This document shows, one piece after another, positions 6,812 to 9,626 of a DNA stretch of 9,626 nucleotides. The stretch comes from an uncultured Acidimicrobiaceae bacterium. GTDB lineage: Bacteria; Actinomycetota; Acidimicrobiia; Acidimicrobiales; Microtrichaceae. Location of the stretch: contig CALMLJ010000451.1 of NCBI GenBank assembly GCA_937868025.1, positions 1-9,626 of the forward strand, written 5' to 3'. The notes beneath the pieces are model-generated. The model had not been told where the DNA came from, did not search any database, and saw only the letters and a list, made by a program, of their open reading frames with translations. Both the position numbers and the translations under genes were made by a program. Numbering within the stretch: the stretch's first letter is position 1; the number at the start of each line of letters is the position of its first letter.

Positions 6812-8323
6812 TCAACGGAACCGGGCGAGCACCTTCTGACCACCTTCGCCGAGCTCGACGAGCGTGGCCCGATCCCCGATCGCCAGCCCGGCGAACCCGC
6901 CCACCAGCCCAGCGAAGAACACCGCGAAGAGCGAACCCCAGCCGGCATCGAGCGTCAGGCGGACCGGCCACGCGAACGCACCGATACCGATCACGAGCGC
7001 CGCTGCGGGGCGCAGGGCGATCAGCGAGTCCTTCCACGTCGTGCCGAGCAGACGGTTCGCGACCTGGATTCGGAACGCCGAGTACGGGATGATCACCGCG
7101 ACGTGCACGGCGGCGATCGCGATCACGCCCCGATCGACCACGAGCAGGAACCCACCCATCAGGATCGGCACGAAGATCAGCGAGAAGTAGAGACCGAGCC
7201 GGGGTTTGCCCATCGCGTTGAACAGGTCACCCGACGCATAGCCGACACCGACGAACCCGCCGGCCACGCAGAGGAGCTGCATGATCGGGATGGCGCCGAG
7301 GACCTCGGGATAGACGACGGTGATGAAGTCGCGGGCGATCAGCGACATTCCCACGCCGGCGGCGAACCCGAACATGCACAGCAACCGGAGCGACTTGAGG
7401 GAGGCGTTGCGCAGCGCCTCCGGTCCGGCCTCACGGGCGGCGGCGTAGGCCGGGAACGCCACGTTCGAGAAGAGGTTGTAGACGCTGCCGAGCACGAGCT
7501 CGGGCAGCCGGAACGCCGTGTAGTACTCGCCGAACTGTCGGGACTTGCTGTTGAAGTGGCGTGACAGCACCAGGTAGTCGCCCTGGAGCCACAGCATCCC
7601 CACCAGCTGCGCGGCGAACATCGCCGATCCGAACCTGAGCATCTGACCGGCGATCTTGAGGTCGAAGCGGAGGGTTGGCTTGAAACGCACCAGCGCCCAG
7701 GTGACGACCGTGGCGGCGATCTCGGCGCTGAGCACACCGATGACCATGGCGATCGGCCCGACGCCGGCCTTCAACAGGCTGACCGAGATGACGAATCGGC
7801 CCAGCGAACGCGTGAAGTCGGCCTTGGCGCGGCGCTTGAAGTCGAGATCGCGCTTGAGCATCGCGTCGGGCACCTGCCCGAGGCCCTTGACGAGCACCAA
7901 CGCGGCCACGACCCGGAACAGGTTGGGGTTGCCCGCCCCCAAGAAGTCGTCGATGGCACCGGCACCGAAGAAGATGGCGACCGACAACACGACGGCCACC
8001 ATCATGTTGACGGTGAACGCCACGGCCACCCGCTCGGTCTGACCCTTCTCCTGCTCGAAGATGAGCGAGGCACCCATGCCGACGCCGAGGAGGATGTCGA
8101 TCCAGAAGACCAACGTGAGGGCGATGCCGACCACGCCGATGCCGTCGGCTCCGAGGACCTTGGTGGCGATGGTGTAGGTGGCGAACGAGCCGACCTGCAT
8201 GAGCGCGAAGCCGACCAGCGCCCAGACGAAGCCGCCGGCGGCCTTGCGACCGAGGCTGAGATCGTCGTCGCCCGACGTCCCGTCGACCGTCCCGTCGGCC
8301 CCACTCTCCGCTACGTCTGCCAC
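6812..8323 (-). CDS. Polysaccharide / lipid-linked oligosaccharide flippase (MOP superfamily, Wzx-like)
   Basis: Integral membrane protein of 503 residues, expected to flip a lipid-linked glycan across the cytoplasmic membrane for exopolysaccharide or wall glycan assembly. After an acidic cytosolic N-terminus (about 25 residues) come around 12-14 hydrophobic segments in pairs. The N-terminal 'KAAGGFVWALVGFALMQVGSF' start, 'LGADGIGVVGIALTL', 'DAMLKRDLDFKRRAKADF' and mid-protein 'GEYYTAFRLPELVLGSVYNLF' are typical of the Polysacc_synt/Wzx branch rather than MurJ. Length is normal and the frame is intact. The start is GTG at 8323, with AGGGG 5 nt upstream on the minus strand; the ATG at 8370 is out of frame. 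It is divergent from the NMO-family gene and about 64 bp upstream of the GNAT gene. No glycosyltransferases are in the window, so the glycan is unknown. Confidence 0.9.
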   Translation of the reverse strand: MADVAESGADGTVDGTSGDDDLSLGRKAAGGFVWALVGFALMQVGSFATYTIATKVLGADGIGVVGIALTLVFWIDILLGVGMGASLIFEQEKGQTERVAVAFTVNMMVAVVLSVAIFFGAGAIDDFLGAGNPNLFRVVAALVLVKGLGQVPDAMLKRDLDFKRRAKADFTRSLGRFVISVSLLKAGVGPIAMVIGVLSAEIAATVVTWALVRFKPTLRFDLKIAGQMLRFGSAMFAAQLVGMLWLQGDYLVLSRHFNSKSRQFGEYYTAFRLPELVLGSVYNLFSNVAFPAYAAAREAGPEALRNASLKSLRLLCMFGFAAGVGMSLIARDFITVVYPEVLGAIPIMQLLCVAGGFVGVGYASGDLFNAMGKPRLGLYFSLIFVPILMGGFLLVVDRGVIAIAAVHVAVIIPYSAFRIQVANRLLGTTWKDSLIALRPAAALVIGIGAFAWPVRLTLDAGWGSLFAVFFAGLVGGFAGLAIGDRATLVELGEGGQKVLARFR

Positions 8324-8413
8324 CAGCGCCCCTGATCGTGTCCTCCGGCAGGCGGGCCGGGATCGTCCATGGTACCGACCCGCTCATCCGCAGCGCGAAC
8401 AGGCCTCCCCCGC

Positions 8414-8419
8414 TACTGT
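8414..8419 (+). promoter_or_regulatory. -10 element of a probable leaderless promoter for the NMO-family gene
   Basis: TACTGT (TANNNT type) ends 7 nt before the ATG at 8427, and no Shine-Dalgarno precedes that ATG. The spacing would make the mRNA begin at or next to the start codon, a common arrangement in actinobacteria. No clear -35 is visible. Confidence 0.45.
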
Positions 8420-8426
8420 GCGCCGC

Positions 8427-9398
8427 ATGCGCACACGTCTCACCGAGATCCTCCAGATCGAACACCCCGTGATGCTCGCCGGCATGGGCGGCGTCTCCTA
8501 CAGCGAGCTCGCCGCGGCGGTCTCCAACGGCGGGGGCTTCGGCTGCCTCGGGGCGTCCACCATGTCCAACGACCGCATGGAACAGGAGATCGCCGCAACC
8601 AAGGCGCTCACCGACCGACCGTTCGGCGTCGACCTCCTCACCGCCGCCCCCGGCGACATGGAGGCGCAGGTCGAGCTCATCGTTGCCGGCGGTGCGACCG
8701 TGTTCGCTGCCGGCCTCGGCGTTCCCAGCAAGGTCATCGACCAGTGCCACGACAACAACATCATCGTGGTGAACATCTGCGGCAAGGTCCGCCACGCGAT
8801 CGCCGCGGTCGAGGCGGGCTGTGACATCGTCGTCGCCCAGGGCACCGAGGCGGGCGGCCACACCGGCCAGGTCGCCACCATGGCGCTCGTGCCCCAGGTC
8901 GTCGACGCCGTCGGCGATCGGGTACCCGTGGTCGCGGCCGGTGGTCTGTACGACGGCCGCGGCCTGGCCGCAGCGCTCGCGCTCGGCGCCGACGGCGTGT
9001 GGGTCGGCACCCGCTTCATCGCCACGCCCGAGGCCTACGGCGTCCGGGGTTACAAGGATCTCCTGCTCGGCGCCAAGGAGGACTCCACGGTCATCAGCCG
9101 GGGCTTCACCGGCAAGACCTGCCGAGTGCTGCGCAACGACTACACCCAGTACTGGGAGGAGCACCCCGACGAGCTGCAGCCGTTCCCCCAGCAGTTCATC
9201 CGTTCGATGAACGACGGGGCCAACCACCTGGGTCTCGGGCTCGACGACGACCGCGTCGACCCCAACAAGGAGTTCTTCCCGGCGGGCCAGGGCGTCGGCG
9301 GCATCAACGAGCTCGTGCCCGCCGCTGAGCTGGTACAGCGCTTCGTCACCGAGGCCGAGGAGATCCTCGACCGGGTGGCGTCACTCGCCAAGAACTGA
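8427..9398 (+). CDS. Nitronate monooxygenase-family FMN enzyme (NMO / 2-nitropropane dioxygenase-like)
   Basis: FMN-dependent TIM-barrel enzyme of 323 residues. Family members oxidise alkyl nitronates such as propionate 3-nitronate, while relatives (FabK type) reduce enoyl-ACP. The N-terminus 'LQIEHPVMLAGMGGVS' gives the first strand and FMN-contacting loop. 'GTEAGGHTG' contains His145, at the position of the catalytic His of NMOs. 'VPVVAAGGLYDGRGLAAALALGADGVWVGTRF' (from about 166) carries the Gly172-Gly173 phosphate-binding loop and the last barrel strands. In actinobacteria many paralogues carry this annotation without a tested nitronate substrate, so the family is secure but the reaction is not. 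I choose the ATG at 8427 over the long upstream open frame because homology begins there and TACTGT lies 7 nt upstream. The gene is divergent from the flippase and convergent with the LLM gene; a long hairpin follows the stop by 10 nt. Confidence 0.9.
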   Translation: MRTRLTEILQIEHPVMLAGMGGVSYSELAAAVSNGGGFGCLGASTMSNDRMEQEIAATKALTDRPFGVDLLTAAPGDMEAQVELIVAGGATVFAAGLGVPSKVIDQCHDNNIIVVNICGKVRHAIAAVEAGCDIVVAQGTEAGGHTGQVATMALVPQVVDAVGDRVPVVAAGGLYDGRGLAAALALGADGVWVGTRFIATPEAYGVRGYKDLLLGAKEDSTVISRGFTGKTCRVLRNDYTQYWEEHPDELQPFPQQFIRSMNDGANHLGLGLDDDRVDPNKEFFPAGQGVGGINELVPAAELVQRFVTEAEEILDRVASLAKN

Positions 9399-9408
9399 CC
9401 CACACACG

Positions 9409-9456
9409 TTTTGCCCTGCAGTTCGATAGGTTTGCCGATTGAACTGCAGGGCAAAC
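9409..9456. repeat. Long palindrome / gene-end hairpin, copy 2
   Basis: TTTGCCCTGCAGTTC (9410-9424) is exactly complementary to GAACTGCAGGGCAAA (9441-9455), a 15-bp stem with a 16-nt loop (9425-9440); GG/CC inside the loop can pair around TTTG. The outermost T9409 and C9456 are mismatched when aligned to copy 1. It begins 10 nt after the NMO-family stop and ends 29 nt from the stop of the convergent LLM gene, so it may serve both strands. No U-tract follows in either direction. It shares CCTGCAGTTCG and CGATT with the element at 2418-2465. Confidence 0.75.
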
Positions 9457-9484
9457 GAGCAGGGGCGGCTGCCCGGTCGAAGGG

Positions 9485-9626
9485 CTAGAGCCAGCCCTTG
9501 ACCTTCTCGATCAGGGCAGGCTGATCGGCGTCGAAGGGCGTCACGTTGAGGACGGTGACACCGGCCTCCTTGTACGCCGCGATGCGCTCCTTCACGTAGC
9601 CCTCGGGGCCGACCAGGTTGGTGTGC
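9485..9626 (-). CDS. C-terminal fragment of an LLM-class (probably F420-dependent) oxidoreductase
   Basis: Reverse-strand translation gives 46 residues open at the window edge and ending 'LIEKVKGWL' at a TAG (9487-9485). The visible part, 'NLVGPEGYVKERIAAY' followed by 'KEAGVTVLNVTPF', matches the last helix and strand of luciferase-like monooxygenase barrels, where 'GtpeeVrerIaayreAGvt' is typical of F420-dependent actinobacterial members. Only about a seventh of a normal protein (about 300-350 residues) is present because of the window edge; nothing suggests the gene is broken. The cofactor and substrate cannot be judged from this fragment. It is convergent with the NMO-family gene, with the palindrome between them. 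Confidence 0.75.
   Translation of the reverse strand, partial: HTNLVGPEGYVKERIAAYKEAGVTVLNVTPFDADQPALIEKVKGWL

Noticed and set aside
6748..6948. 67-residue N-terminal extension of the GNAT gene
   Set aside because: It would overlap the flippase coding region on the same strand, has Ser/Arg/Gly shadow composition, and the GNAT-like sequence begins at the ATG at 6747.
7431..9227. 598-codon minus-strand open frame spanning the NMO-family and flippase genes
   Set aside because: It covers parts of two convincing genes in other frames, has low-complexity Arg/Gly-rich sequence and no recognisable motif.

Overview
The window is GC-rich (roughly two thirds G+C by eye) with dense, codon-biased genes, GTG as well as ATG starts, and a lipid-oriented gene set: a MaoC-type enoyl-CoA hydratase 2, a WS/DGAT acyltransferase, a geranylgeranyl-reductase-family flavoprotein, an F420-type luciferase-like oxidoreductase and an actinobacterial-style VanW protein. 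Together these suggest an actinobacterium, plausibly of the class Acidimicrobiia (Ilumatobacter-like). That placement is inference from gene content, not a marker gene. I see no rRNA, tRNA, CRISPR array, insertion sequence or phage gene.

Layout. (1) Positions 1-658 (-) hold the N-terminal three quarters of a hydratase 2; its 3' end lies outside the window. (2) A 123-bp divergent spacer carries a perfect 9-bp inverted repeat wrapped around the hydratase Shine-Dalgarno sequence, plus a third half-site. (3) Positions 782-2407 (+) encode a membrane-anchored VanW protein, followed by a long palindrome. (4) Positions 2596-5218 (+) hold a two-gene unit, a WS/DGAT acyltransferase and a geranylgeranyl-reductase-like flavoprotein 10 bp apart. 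(5) On the - strand, read from 8323 down to 5256, lie a polysaccharide flippase, a GNAT acetyltransferase and a secreted protein of unknown function. (6) Positions 8427-9398 (+) encode a nitronate monooxygenase-family enzyme, followed by a second long palindrome. (7) At the right edge (9485-9626, -) is the C-terminus of an LLM-class oxidoreductase.

How the genes may fit together. The acyltransferase and reductase are the only clearly coupled pair and suggest storage-lipid or isoprenoid chemistry. The VanW protein, flippase and secreted protein belong to the cell envelope. The hydratase, the NMO-family enzyme and the LLM enzyme are typical actinobacterial lipid or xenobiotic metabolism genes. 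No single pathway ties the whole window together.

The most unusual signal is non-coding. Two long palindromes (2418-2465 and 9409-9456) lie 10 nt downstream of two unrelated stop codons. They share a CCTGCAGTTCG...CGATT...CTGCAGG framework and differ at two stem positions by paired, compensatory changes. They look like two members of a dispersed family of gene-end hairpins.
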